Shown: in pieces, positions 9,812 through 18,987 of the stretch | Layout of the letters: every line of letters starts with the position of its first letter | Position numbering within the stretch: the first letter of the stretch is position 1 | Assembly (NCBI RefSeq): GCF_034262375.1 | Contig: NZ_CP139558.1 | Coordinates: forward strand, 2,170,001-2,234,000 | DNA length: 64,000 nt | Direction: 5' to 3' | Source of the DNA: Mucilaginibacter sabulilitoris | GTDB lineage: Bacteria; Bacteroidota; Bacteroidia; Sphingobacteriales; Sphingobacteriaceae | The notes under the pieces: generated by a model | Told to the model about the DNA's origin: nothing | Databases searched by the model: none | The model's input: only the letters and a program-made list of their open reading frames with translations | Made by a program: the position numbers and the translations under genes

Positions 9812-10279
9812 TTGGAAGTAGCCCCTCGGACCTACCGCCGTGCAGTCGACAAGGACGACGCGAAATTTGCCGTAGCGGCAGCTAATGGCGGCATAGCAGA
9901 AGTTGAGCTCGGCACGCTCGCCCAGCAGAAAGCTGTCAACCAAAAAGTTAAAGATTTCGGAGGTATGATGGTCAGCGACCATAGTAAAGCCAACGAGGAA
10001 ATGAAGGCACTTGCAAAATCCAAAGGGATCACCTTACCAACAAAGATTGATAGTGACGAACAAAAGGTGAAAGATAATCTTTCTTCAAAATCAGGCGCGG
10101 ACTTCGATAAAGCCTATGTTGATAATATGATCGAAGATCACAAAAACGACATCAAAGAATTTGAGGATGCCACTAAAAACCTGAAGGACCCGGATTTGAA
10201 AGCATTTGCGGTGAAGACACTACCAACCTTAAAAATGCACCTCGAGGCGATCCAAAAGATCCATGATACCATGAAATAA
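9812..10279 (+). CDS. DUF4142 family protein, N-terminally truncated
   Basis: The body (DDAKFAVAAANGGIAEVELG, then the KDFGGMMVSDHSKANEEM segment and HLEAIQKIHDTMK) is a textbook DUF4142 ferritin-like four-helix domain with conserved His residues that may bind metal. Family members normally begin with a signal peptide or lipobox; here the frame starts with MEVAPRTYRRAVDK, which is neither. The preceding sequence has no in-frame start with hydrophobic character, so the export signal was lost by deletion or frameshift just upstream of about 9845. The protein may be non-functional or cytoplasmic. A terminator follows. Confidence 0.7.
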   Translation: MEVAPRTYRRAVDKDDAKFAVAAANGGIAEVELGTLAQQKAVNQKVKDFGGMMVSDHSKANEEMKALAKSKGITLPTKIDSDEQKVKDNLSSKSGADFDKAYVDNMIEDHKNDIKEFEDATKNLKDPDLKAFAVKTLPTLKMHLEAIQKIHDTMK

Positions 10280-10298
10280 AGCACACACTTATGAAGCG

Positions 10299-10326
10299 GG
10301 CCGCCTTTGCCAGGGCGGCCTTTTTT
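10299..10326 (+). terminator. Rho-independent terminator after the DUF4142 gene
   Basis: Perfect arms GGCCGCC (10299-10305) and GGCGGCC (10314-10320) followed by TTTTTT. Confidence 0.85.
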
Positions 10327-10380
10327 ATTTTCCTGCGGTAGTTCGAAGGTCTGCAGCGTTGCTGACAAGCTTTTGATATG

Positions 10381-11466
10381 CTAATAGGAGACCAATTGTT
10401 CCAGTATCGCACTGATGGAAAAATGCGCGCCGCACACGAACTCATCTGCCGCCCCATAGTACATCGTCAAGCGGTCACCATCAGCCAGGTGCCCGTTGGT
10501 AAAAACTACATGCCCAAAAAAGCCGCTTAATTCATATGGTTCCGTAGGCACCATAATGGGTTCAACGGTACGTGAAATGATCTTCGAAGGATTATCCAAA
10601 TCCATCAGGAAAGCACCCAGGCAATACTGGTGCTCTGTATTTGCACCGTGATAAATCGCCAGCCAACCCCGCCCGGTACGGATCGGTGCCGCCCCGGCAC
10701 CGACGCGTGCGCTGTCCCAAAGGCTGGGCCGGGTTTTGATCAGGCATTGATGGTTCCCCCATTGCTTGCCGTCGGAAGATTCGGCCAGCCAGATATAATT
10801 ACCGCCAATCTCTTTGCTGCTCGGCCGGTGCAGGCAATAATACTTACCGTTGATGGTTTCTTCAAAGATGGCGCAGTCTTTATTATGCGGCGGCAGGATC
10901 ATGCCCGCATTTTCAAAGTATTGCCAATCTCTGGTGGTTTGCAAACCTACGCCAACACCACTATCGGATACTGCGGTATAGGTAAGATAATAAGTATCGC
11001 CTATCTGGCTCACCCGGCAATCTTCGATGCCGAATCGTTCCAGGTAGCCCTGTCCAAACATGGGAGCATAGTCTCCCGGCTCGGTGAAATGCACACCATC
11101 ATCACTGGATAATAAGCGTAAATGTGAGATTGTGGTCAGGTAATCCAGGCCTTTATAACTGATTACCCGGGCATCGATGGCGATTAGGTCGGGATCGTTT
11201 AATGGTACTTCGATGATCTCGGTATTCCCAGTCGCGTTCAGGGCGGGGAAAAACAGTACACCTTCCTTTTGCACAACCCCTTCTGCTACCCTGACCAGAA
11301 GCCATATTTTCCCCCCGTAACGGAATACGCCCGGATTCAGCAGACTAATGATTTGTAAACCACCAGCGCTGGGCGCAAGGTCTTTAGGTAATAACAAAGG
11401 ATTTTCCGGGAAACGCTGGGCCAGGTCCATCCTGCTTTTTCCCGGCTCATTGATGATCTGTAACAT
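10381..11466 (-). CDS. Glycoside hydrolase family 130 protein (mannoside phosphorylase-like)
   Basis: 361 residues with the five-bladed propeller pattern of GH130: NPLLLPKDLAP at the start, NPGVFRYGGKIWLLVRVAEG, an IEDCRVSQIGDTYYLTYTA blade, NKDCAIFEE, and an IYHGANTEHQYCLGAFLMD blade near the end. GH130 enzymes phosphorolyse or hydrolyse beta-mannosides. Subfamily and substrate cannot be settled by reading. The gene overlaps the preceding membrane-protein gene by 20 bases, which in turn overlaps the FAD-Rieske gene, so the three form one operon. Confidence 0.8.
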   Translation of the reverse strand: MLQIINEPGKSRMDLAQRFPENPLLLPKDLAPSAGGLQIISLLNPGVFRYGGKIWLLVRVAEGVVQKEGVLFFPALNATGNTEIIEVPLNDPDLIAIDARVISYKGLDYLTTISHLRLLSSDDGVHFTEPGDYAPMFGQGYLERFGIEDCRVSQIGDTYYLTYTAVSDSGVGVGLQTTRDWQYFENAGMILPPHNKDCAIFEETINGKYYCLHRPSSKEIGGNYIWLAESSDGKQWGNHQCLIKTRPSLWDSARVGAGAAPIRTGRGWLAIYHGANTEHQYCLGAFLMDLDNPSKIISRTVEPIMVPTEPYELSGFFGHVVFTNGHLADGDRLTMYYGAADEFVCGAHFSISAILEQLVSY

Positions 11467-11911
11467 GATTTGTTCTTTTTAAGATTTGATAACCGATCCC
11501 GGCGAAGACTGCAAAGACAAGGTGAGCCGGAACGAGTTGCAGGTAATATTTATTAAAACTTAACGAAGGTGGCAGCGGATGCAATTTAAATGTGGTTTTC
11601 CAGACTGCTACTGCCAGCAAGCCACTTAAGCCACCCAACCAAAGGTTCGTTTTCAGATCAGGTTTTAATTTTCCGCGCCGCCAAAGCTCCACATAGACTA
11701 GTGCAAAAAGCAGACCTACCCCATAATGACCGAGCCAGCCTAAAGCCAGGCTCCGCTGCTTGTCCAGTTTCGGAATGAGACGGCCAGCCAGTTGTCCGAG
11801 GCGCTCCGGTTCGCTGAAGTTTTCGCCATCGGCCAGCGAAATGAGGTAGCTGAACAGGGTCATGAAAGTTGTACCGGTAATTCCACTGGCTAATATTTCC
11901 TTAGTTTTCAT
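11447..11911 (-). CDS. Small integral membrane protein, unknown
   Basis: 154 residues with about four transmembrane helices (ASGITGTTFMTLFSYLIS, HYGVGLLFALVYVELW, LWLGGLSGLLAVAVW, LVPAHLVFAVFAGIGYQIL). It resembles the YagU/DUF1440-like small membrane proteins in helix arrangement but I cannot name the family with certainty. Its start overlaps the end of the FAD-Rieske gene by 11 bases, and its end overlaps the GH130 start by 20 bases, which shows translational coupling. Confidence 0.65.
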   Translation of the reverse strand: MKTKEILASGITGTTFMTLFSYLISLADGENFSEPERLGQLAGRLIPKLDKQRSLALGWLGHYGVGLLFALVYVELWRRGKLKPDLKTNLWLGGLSGLLAVAVWKTTFKLHPLPPSLSFNKYYLQLVPAHLVFAVFAGIGYQILKRTNHVTDHQ

Positions 11912-13448
11912 CGCTGCTGATCTTGATTAGGTTTTTGGTTGCCGGTCCTGTCAATACATTTCCGTCAATATCATAACGTGCACCGTGACAGGGACAGTCC
12001 CAGCTTTTTTCTTCGCCGTTCCAGTTCACGATACACGCGGCATGAGTGCAAACCGGGCTGAGCGCGTGGATAATTCCTTGTTTATCCCGGTAGGCCGCGA
12101 TCTTTTCACCGTCTACCTCAACGACCTTGCCGGTACCCGGCTGTAATCTTTTTAAGGAATCGGTTTCATGTATACCTACGCGATCAGCTACAAAATGATA
12201 GGCGACATCTGCATTCTCTTTAACAAATTCGGTGAAACCATCTATCGGTTTAATGCGGGAAGGATTGAACAAGTCCCGGTATCTATTGGGCCGTCTCCTG
12301 ACCAAGTCGCTGAGTATTTTGCCGGCGATACTGCCCAGCATCATCCCGTTACCGTTATAGCCGGTTGCGCAGTAAATACCATCCGCCGCCAGCGGCATCT
12401 GTCCGATATAAGGAAGGCCATCCACAGGTACATAATATTGTGATGACCAGCGGTATTTAACCGACGACACGTTATAATATTTCCGGATGTATTTTTCCAG
12501 ATCGGCAAAGGCTTTTTCCGGGTCGGCATGGCCCGCCTTATGATCATTACCACCGGCGATCAAAAGTTTTTCACTGTCAATTACCTGTGTCCGGAAATAA
12601 TGATAAGGCTCCTGCATATCGTAAACCAAGGCATCCGGATAAGTATCCGTTTTTAATTTCAGGCCCAGTACATAACTGCGGTAAGGGGCGCACTCAAAAT
12701 TGAATAGATTGATATTGGGCGGCATATGCGTAGCGTAAATCACCGTTTTAGCCCTGATAACACCTGCTGGCAAATGCGCGATATGTACGCCATTATCAGT
12801 TTCGATATCGGTTACCAACGTATTTTCCAAAACTATACCACCTGCTTCCAAGTATGCTTTTTGTAAACCCTGCAAATATTTTAACGGGTGAAACTGTGCC
12901 TGCCTATCGAAAACCAGGGCCTTTAAATATGCTACCGGTGTCGGCGCTTCTTCCGTATAGTTTACAGGCACGCCTACTTTTAAGGCGCCGTTGTAGATAT
13001 CGTCGAGCTGTTTGGCCTCATCCCCGGTTTCTGCATACAGGTAGCCAGAATTGATTTCGTAATCGCAATCAATCTGGTAAGTATCAATATTGGATTTAAT
13101 GGTCCTGAAACCTTCGTTGATCGCATCCGCGAAAAGTTGCGCTCCTTCTTCGCCGAAAGCGCTCGCTGCTTCCGCATAAGTAGTATCCGCGAAGGTATTG
13201 ATGTGGGCGCTGGTCCCGCCGGTAGTTCCAAATCCCAGGTTATGCGCTTCGGCGATCACTACTTTTTTTCCTGCTTTCTGAAGGAACAGTGCCGTGGTAA
13301 TACCGGTGATGCCACCACCTACGATCAGCGCATCATAAATGACGGTGGTATCAAATAAAGCTTTCGAAATTATAGTCGCTGCGCCATACTGCCATGGAGC
13401 CCGCAGTGCTCCGTCGCGGGCTAATACGGTATTCGTTGTCTTTCCCAT
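11901..13448 (-). CDS. FAD-dependent oxidoreductase with C-terminal Rieske [2Fe-2S] domain
   Basis: 515 residues. The N-terminal half has a Rossmann dinucleotide motif (DALIVGGGITGITTALFL) and a DAO-type fold including GYNGNGMMLGSIAGKILSDL. The last 100 residues hold a complete Rieske cluster site: CTHAACIV followed by CPCHGARYD, giving the 2 Cys + 2 His ligands. This FAD-plus-Rieske fusion is a known but poorly characterised architecture thought to oxidise small amines or similar substrates. It heads the operon with the membrane protein and GH130 enzyme. No signal peptide, so cytoplasmic. Confidence 0.88.
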   Translation of the reverse strand: MGKTTNTVLARDGALRAPWQYGAATIISKALFDTTVIYDALIVGGGITGITTALFLQKAGKKVVIAEAHNLGFGTTGGTSAHINTFADTTYAEAASAFGEEGAQLFADAINEGFRTIKSNIDTYQIDCDYEINSGYLYAETGDEAKQLDDIYNGALKVGVPVNYTEEAPTPVAYLKALVFDRQAQFHPLKYLQGLQKAYLEAGGIVLENTLVTDIETDNGVHIAHLPAGVIRAKTVIYATHMPPNINLFNFECAPYRSYVLGLKLKTDTYPDALVYDMQEPYHYFRTQVIDSEKLLIAGGNDHKAGHADPEKAFADLEKYIRKYYNVSSVKYRWSSQYYVPVDGLPYIGQMPLAADGIYCATGYNGNGMMLGSIAGKILSDLVRRRPNRYRDLFNPSRIKPIDGFTEFVKENADVAYHFVADRVGIHETDSLKRLQPGTGKVVEVDGEKIAAYRDKQGIIHALSPVCTHAACIVNWNGEEKSWDCPCHGARYDIDGNVLTGPATKNLIKISSDEN

Positions 13449-13718
13449 AATTCTATTACAAAAATCAGTATCAATCTGTTTGGCGATAGCTTACCTATTT
13501 ATCGAACAAATCCTCCGTTATACCCGATCTTTATAATTCAGCAACAATGGATGTCAGGGCTTACTCGTCCAGGCTAATATCTAATTGTTAAAAAATGTTA
13601 AAGCTTTTGGAAATTTTTTGGCTGCTTTTTTTCTTTGAGCCGTCAATTTTTAAACATCAAACCAATTATCGTAAAAGCATTTTTTGAAAGCTATCATTTA
13701 AATTTTAGTTGTTAGATC

Positions 13719-14576
13719 ATGTTACTCCAATTATCAAATCCCCTCTTCAGCGCAACGCGCATGTTTACATTTATTTTATTATTGATGGCATCGGCCTTTG
13801 CATCACAGGCGCAGCAGCAGCCGGTCACATGGCCGGCCGGCAAATCAGGCTTTACTGCCAAACTGATGAACATTGAGGCGGCCACCAGCGAGACCTTCCG
13901 TTACAACACCACCCTGCATAACGGTTCGGCGAGTGCCAAGATCTACGAACTCAAAACCGATCTCCCTTTTGGCTGGATGATCGCCTATAAAGTAGACGGC
14001 AGCCAGGTTACTTCTATCAATATGGATGCGGGAAAAACGCAGGATATTGCCATCGAGATCAATGCCACTGCTACCGCCTCCCCGAAAAAATACAAGATTC
14101 CAATCAAAGCCGTATCCGGTTCCGACACGCTATCGCTGAACCTGGAAGCCGTAATAAAAGGCTCCTACAGCCTGGTACTAAGCACACCAACCGGAAGATT
14201 GAGCGACGAAGTAACCTCCGGCAGTCAAAAAGAATTGCAGCTGACCGTCAAAAACACCGGCACGCTGCCGTTGAACGACCTCCAGGTTACCGCACAATTG
14301 CCTACCGGTTGGGAATCTACCTTTGAACCCGCCAGTATCAAACAACTGGAAGCAGGGAAAACCATCGATGTTAAAGCGACTGTAAAAGTGCCGGACAAAA
14401 CCATTGCCGGGGACTATGCTGCTAATTTTACGGCAACTAATAGCAATACCAACTCACAGATCGCTTTCCGGCTAGCAGTCAAAACATCCTTGCTTTCCGG
14501 CTGGATCGGCGTTTTGGTCATCCTGCTGGCCATCGGCATCGTTTATTATCTCATTCGTAAATATGGCAGAAGATAA
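13719..14576 (+). CDS. NEW3-domain exported protein with C-terminal membrane anchor
   Basis: 285 residues. A signal peptide (MFTFILLLMASAFASQAQQ) follows an alternative downstream ATG at 13761, which may be the real start. Two beta-sandwich repeats follow, each with the NEW3/NPCBM-associated pattern (KNTGTLPLNDLQVTAQLPTG, and KATVKVPDKTIAGDYAANFT). A transmembrane helix (SGWIGVLVILLAIGIVYYLI) and a basic tail end the protein. It is 23 bases upstream of an ABC ATPase, so it is likely the extracytoplasmic part of that exporter system. This three-gene arrangement is recurrent in bacteria, from general knowledge. Confidence 0.78.
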   Translation: MLLQLSNPLFSATRMFTFILLLMASAFASQAQQQPVTWPAGKSGFTAKLMNIEAATSETFRYNTTLHNGSASAKIYELKTDLPFGWMIAYKVDGSQVTSINMDAGKTQDIAIEINATATASPKKYKIPIKAVSGSDTLSLNLEAVIKGSYSLVLSTPTGRLSDEVTSGSQKELQLTVKNTGTLPLNDLQVTAQLPTGWESTFEPASIKQLEAGKTIDVKATVKVPDKTIAGDYAANFTATNSNTNSQIAFRLAVKTSLLSGWIGVLVILLAIGIVYYLIRKYGRR

Positions 14577-14599
14577 AACAGCCAATCCATTTTTTACCA

Positions 14600-15580
14600 A
14601 TGAAAGATCCTATTATACAATTAAAGGGTTTAACCAAGCACTATGGTGCTGTTAAAGCCGTTGATGATCTGAACCTTGATATTCAGAAAGGCGAAATCTT
14701 CGGGCTGCTGGGACCTAATGGAGCAGGCAAAACCACGACCATATTGATGATGCTCGGGCTTACCGACCCTACGAGCGGTACTGCCTTTGTTTGCGGGCAT
14801 AACGCTACCAGCAGTCCGATACAGGTGAAGCGAAAAGTGGGTTATATGCCTGATAATGTTGGTTTTTATGATAACATGACCGCATTGGAAAATCTCGTGT
14901 ATATCGGCAGACTGAACGGCGTACCGGAAAATGAACTAAAAAAGCGTTCGGCCGAAGTGCTGGAAATTGTAGGCCTTGCTGTAGACCAACATAAGAAGAC
15001 TTCGGCTTTCTCGCGCGGTATGAAACAGCGCTTGGGCCTGGCCGATGTACTCATCAAAAAACCCAATGTTATCATTTTGGATGAGCCTACACTCGGTATT
15101 GATCCGACCGGCGTGAGAGAGTTTTTGGCGCTGATCAAACAGCTGAGCCGGCAGCAGGGGCTTACTGTTTTGCTTTCTTCGCATCACTTACACCATGTAC
15201 AGCAGGTCTGCGACAGGGTAGGTATTTTTGTCGGCGGAAAATTACTCGCACAGGGAGATATCAGTGCCCTGTCCGCCCAACTATTCGGCACCGACAGCCA
15301 TGTCACTTCGATCAGGGTAGCACAAGCCGTTTCACGACCCTGGCCGCTGGAACCGGAACTCCAATCATGGGAAGCCATTACCCGGATCAGTATCCATGAA
15401 AACGAATTGGAATTTACCAGCAAAAGGGACCTGACTGCCGCGCTGGTTCGTTTCCTGGTTGAAAAAGGTTGCGACGTGATTGGCGTAAACCCAAAAAATT
15501 ACGGCCTGGACGATATCTATCAGAAATATTTTGAATCCAACAGTACAAAAAATACAAACCATGAAAAGTCAATCTTCTGA
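14600..15580 (+). CDS. ABC transporter ATP-binding protein
   Basis: 326 residues with Walker A GPNGAGKTT (residues 38-46), a signature-like FSRGMKQRLG, Walker B VIILDEP, and the switch His in LLSSHHLHHV. The architecture is that of CcmA-type export ATPases with a C-terminal extension that has two beta-alpha units. It is translationally coupled to the permease: the permease ATG at 15561 lies inside this gene. Substrate unknown. Confidence 0.93.
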   Translation: MKDPIIQLKGLTKHYGAVKAVDDLNLDIQKGEIFGLLGPNGAGKTTTILMMLGLTDPTSGTAFVCGHNATSSPIQVKRKVGYMPDNVGFYDNMTALENLVYIGRLNGVPENELKKRSAEVLEIVGLAVDQHKKTSAFSRGMKQRLGLADVLIKKPNVIILDEPTLGIDPTGVREFLALIKQLSRQQGLTVLLSSHHLHHVQQVCDRVGIFVGGKLLAQGDISALSAQLFGTDSHVTSIRVAQAVSRPWPLEPELQSWEAITRISIHENELEFTSKRDLTAALVRFLVEKGCDVIGVNPKNYGLDDIYQKYFESNSTKNTNHEKSIF

Positions 15581-16529
15581 CCCGAGGCCATTTCGTGTCA
15601 TGGTTCACAAGGGAATAGCGGATCATATACGCAGTTGGCGCTTCGCCATATTGATTGCACTCATCGTGCTTACTTTTATTGCTTCGATGTACGTATCATT
15701 GGCCAACATCAAATCAGCGACAGGCAATACAAAAGATCCTGATCATTTATTTTTATACCTGAAGCTGTTAACAACCACCGATAATTCTATCCCGCCATTT
15801 CATGTATTCCTGAGTTTTCTGGCACCTTTGCTGGGCATCAGTTTAGGGTTTGATGCGGTCAATTCAGAGCAGAACAGCGGCACCTTGACCCGTCTGATGG
15901 CGCAACCCATCTACCGGGATAATTTGCTGCTGGCCAAATTTGTAAGCGCACTGGTGATCGTCAGCGGCTTATTTACCGCATTGGCTTTGCTGATGATCGG
16001 CGGCGGATTAGTACTGACTGGTGTACGCATGGAGCCGCAGGAACTGCTTCGCATACTAGCGTTTATTGTGATCACGATTGCTTACGTGGCTTTTTGGTTA
16101 AGCCTATCTATTATGCTTTCTATTGTGTTTAAGCAAGCGGCAACTTCCGCACTTACGGCCATCGGGATCTGGTTGTTCTTTACGATATTTTACCAGATTG
16201 TCATTACCCTTATTGTCAAGTCCTTCTTACCTGATCCGGCTTATCTTAGCCAGACCGAAATCATTAGTTATAACGATCTGATTTTGAATCTGCAACGCAT
16301 CGCCGCGAATCAGCTTTACTCAGATGCCGTTACCACCTTGCTAATGCCGTCGGTTCGCAGTCTTGGTCCTGTAACCATGGAGCAAATGGCGGGCGCCATA
16401 CCGGCTCCGCTGCCGTTTAAGGAAAGTGTCATGATCGTATGGCCGCAAGTAAGCGGTTTAATGGCATCAACAGTAGGATGTTTTGCGCTGGCTTATTACT
16501 TTTTCATGCGGCGTGAGATACGTAGTTAA
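15561..16529 (+). CDS. ABC-2 type transporter permease
   Basis: 322 residues from the ATG at 15561 (MKSQSSDPRPFRVMVHKGI), chosen because it gives the usual ABC-2 start and a 20-base overlap with the ATPase. Six transmembrane segments are visible (IALIVLTFIASMYVSLA, FLSFLAPLLGISLGFDAV, FVSALVIVSGLFTALALL, ILAFIVITIAYVAFWLSLSI, AIGIWLFFTIFYQIVITLI, STVGCFALAYYFFMRR). The ISLGFDAVNSEQNSGTLTRL segment after the second helix is typical of this family. Confidence 0.9.
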   Translation: MKSQSSDPRPFRVMVHKGIADHIRSWRFAILIALIVLTFIASMYVSLANIKSATGNTKDPDHLFLYLKLLTTTDNSIPPFHVFLSFLAPLLGISLGFDAVNSEQNSGTLTRLMAQPIYRDNLLLAKFVSALVIVSGLFTALALLMIGGGLVLTGVRMEPQELLRILAFIVITIAYVAFWLSLSIMLSIVFKQAATSALTAIGIWLFFTIFYQIVITLIVKSFLPDPAYLSQTEIISYNDLILNLQRIAANQLYSDAVTTLLMPSVRSLGPVTMEQMAGAIPAPLPFKESVMIVWPQVSGLMASTVGCFALAYYFFMRREIRS

Positions 16530-17273
16530 TAAAACGATGATGCGCTATCTTTGGGCATCAGGAACAGATCGTAGCAACTACTGGCATAAAATCACATAAG
16601 TAATATGCGACCTGATATTAAAATTCGTGAATCTATTTATCGGAACGTGTGTTGATGGATTCCCAAACATGCTTAACATCTCAGAGCTTTCTGACCATAG
16701 TTAATAAAGCTTCTTACTATCACAAACATCCACAATGGTTACCAATTTGTTTTTTTCGATCTATAATGTAATCTTGTCACAAGTCAAATTAAGAACACCG
16801 TATAATGAATCATGGTACGGCCTTTTTTGTGATGTTAAAATTGTTAGGGTTTTCAACATTTTGTATCTTCGTAAAGTAAAATTTGCGAATAAAAATAATC
16901 TGCATCAAAAAATGGTTGGTAATTCGGTGCGCAGCCAATTTTAAATCACATAAAATATTGAAAGTCAATTGGTTATGAATTATATTCGATTCTCCTATGG
17001 AAGATACTGATGAGCTTTGGGTGGTCTTTGGGGTCAAAACAATACTTATCACAACGATCTTCGTACCAGCTTTTCACCAATTCCTCCAACCCGCATATAT
17101 AGCTATACTGCTTCCCCTTCAACCATCTTGTCGCCATCAACTAATTTCGAAACGCTATTTCCGGTTCCTCCACACCTTTATATTCATGAACTACTGATCC
17201 AGGCCTGGCTACAAGCAAATTCCCGCAGCTGCTTATTGAAAGTCTAAATGGATTAACGCAATTCCGGGATTGA
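16530..17273. other. Non-coding region
   Basis: About 740 bases with no convincing gene; short frames inside have no protein-like character. It carries the second copy of the 17-bp repeat (16919-16935). Confidence 0.5.
16919..16935. repeat. 17-bp repeat, inverted copy of 9033-9049
   Basis: GTAATTCGGTGCGCAGC is an exact reverse complement of 9033-9049, 7.9 kb away. It sits in a non-coding stretch. Confidence 0.6.
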
Positions 17274-18833
17274 TCAATGATCCGAAACCACTACCGCCTT
17301 TTGCGGCGTACCGGCTTTCCGTTTTTTGATGGTCATTAGTACCAGTGGGATACATAGCGCATTCATTATCGCCAGCAGTAAGAACGCATCCATGTAACTG
17401 AGCAGAAAGGTCTGGCGCACCACGGTGTTTTCCAAGCTGCCGATGGCCTGTTGCATGGCCCGCAAATAAGTCGCCCCGTGCGCCATGAGGTTGCGGACGA
17501 AACTCTCCAGCCGCATTTGCGTAGCCGGGTCAGCGGCTGTTACGTGAGTAACAAGTGCAGTGCGGTTGACTGCTGCCCGGTTAGCGATATAGGTATTAAT
17601 AAGAGCGATACCGAAAGAACCGCCCATCTGCCGCATCATGTTATTAAGCGCTGCACCCTGCGGAATATCCTGTGGTTTCAGTTCGGAAACGGCCAGGGCG
17701 GTTAGCGGTACAATAAGTAGTGCGGCGCCGAGTCCGCGAAATATCAGCGGAATAAAGAAATAGGCACTTCCTGTCTCCAAATTGGATCTCGACATCAAAA
17801 AACCGAAAATAGCCGAAAACAAAAAACCTGTAATGATGAGATACTGAGGCCGCAGCCCACTTTGCAGCATACGCCCCAGAAACGGCGAGATCATAGCGGC
17901 CATCAGTGTACCCGGCAGCAGCATGGTACCGGTTTGAAAAGCAGAATAGCCGATAATGCGCTGCGCATAAAGCGGAAAGACAAATACTGCACTGAACAGA
18001 CCAAAACCCAATACGAAGGTCATGATCGCGGAGATGGACAGTGTGGTGCTTTTTAAAACCCGGAAATTGATCACCGGATGTTCTGTGGTCAGTTCCCACC
18101 AAACGAGTACGGTCAAAGAAATAGCCGAAAGAACGCTTAATACGATAATATAGGTAGCCGCGAACCAGTCATCCGTTTCGCCCCGTTCCAATACCACCTG
18201 CAAGGCACCTACACCAATAGCCAGTAAAAAAATGCCCAGCCAGTCGATTCGCCGGTTATCTGAAGATCCTTTGGTAGGCCGCAAATAAATAAAGGATAAG
18301 AGTGCCGCCATCAGGCCGATCGGGATATTTACATAAAAGATCCACTGCCAGCTCAGGTTATCTACGATATAACCGCCCATCACCGGGCCGATGGAGGGGC
18401 CGATGATGATACCCAGACTGAATATCCCGCTGGCCAGCCCACGTTCTTTAGGCGGGAAGGTCTCGAACAAAATCGCCTGTGAAGTAGATAACAGTGCGCC
18501 ACCGCCGACGCCCTGTATAAAACGAAAAGCAACCAATTCCCACAAACTGTTTGAGAATCCGCACATGGCCGAGGCCAGCGTAAACAACAAAATGGAGCCG
18601 ATATAATATTGCTTCCGGCCGATCTTTTCGGCCAGGAAACTGGTCATCGGGATAATGATCACATTAGCAATGGCGTAAGAAGTGATCACCCAGGCGGTAT
18701 CTTCCAGTGAGGCGCCCAGGTTGCCGCTCATCGTATTGATCGATACGTTAACGATAGTGGTATCGATGAGTTCGATGATAGTTGAGGTGATGATCGTAAT
18801 AACGATGATCCATTTTCTGAATCCGGTTTCCAT
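17274..18833 (-). CDS. MFS multidrug efflux transporter, DHA2 (EmrB/QacA) family
   Basis: 519 residues and about 14 transmembrane helices. The DHA2 helix-1 motif is present (IELIDTTIVNVSINTM), as are the loop 2-3 motif (FLAEKIGRKQYYIGS) and the antiporter motif C (LGIIIGPSIGPVMGGYIVD). It exports drugs or other hydrophobic compounds across the inner membrane using the proton gradient. No HlyD/EmrA adaptor or outer membrane factor gene is adjacent. It is divergent from an AraC-type regulator with a direct-repeat operator between them, which suggests local control. Confidence 0.92.
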   Translation of the reverse strand: METGFRKWIIVITIITSTIIELIDTTIVNVSINTMSGNLGASLEDTAWVITSYAIANVIIIPMTSFLAEKIGRKQYYIGSILLFTLASAMCGFSNSLWELVAFRFIQGVGGGALLSTSQAILFETFPPKERGLASGIFSLGIIIGPSIGPVMGGYIVDNLSWQWIFYVNIPIGLMAALLSFIYLRPTKGSSDNRRIDWLGIFLLAIGVGALQVVLERGETDDWFAATYIIVLSVLSAISLTVLVWWELTTEHPVINFRVLKSTTLSISAIMTFVLGFGLFSAVFVFPLYAQRIIGYSAFQTGTMLLPGTLMAAMISPFLGRMLQSGLRPQYLIITGFLFSAIFGFLMSRSNLETGSAYFFIPLIFRGLGAALLIVPLTALAVSELKPQDIPQGAALNNMMRQMGGSFGIALINTYIANRAAVNRTALVTHVTAADPATQMRLESFVRNLMAHGATYLRAMQQAIGSLENTVVRQTFLLSYMDAFLLLAIMNALCIPLVLMTIKKRKAGTPQKAVVVSDH

Positions 18834-18868
18834 GCCGCAAAATTACTGGCGACGAGATCTGAACTGTT

Positions 18869-18904
18869 TATAGTATTCAAACAGGAATCTATAATATTCA
18901 AACA
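18869..18904. promoter_or_regulatory. Direct repeat, likely AraC-type operator
   Basis: TATAGTATTCAAACA (18869-18883) and TATAATATTCAAACA (18890-18904) differ at one base and start 21 bp apart, two helical turns. AraC-family proteins typically bind such direct repeats. They lie between the divergent MFS and AraC genes, closer to the MFS start. Confidence 0.65.
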
Positions 18905-18987
18905 TTGATCATTAGTTATATCATACTATCGTCATTTTGATTTATAATAATCAAATATAAGACAAAGACCATGTTTATATTTACGGT

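Noticed and set aside
16735..16944. Short plus-strand frame of 69 codons
   Set aside because: No protein-like composition; overlaps the 17-bp repeat and non-coding DNA.
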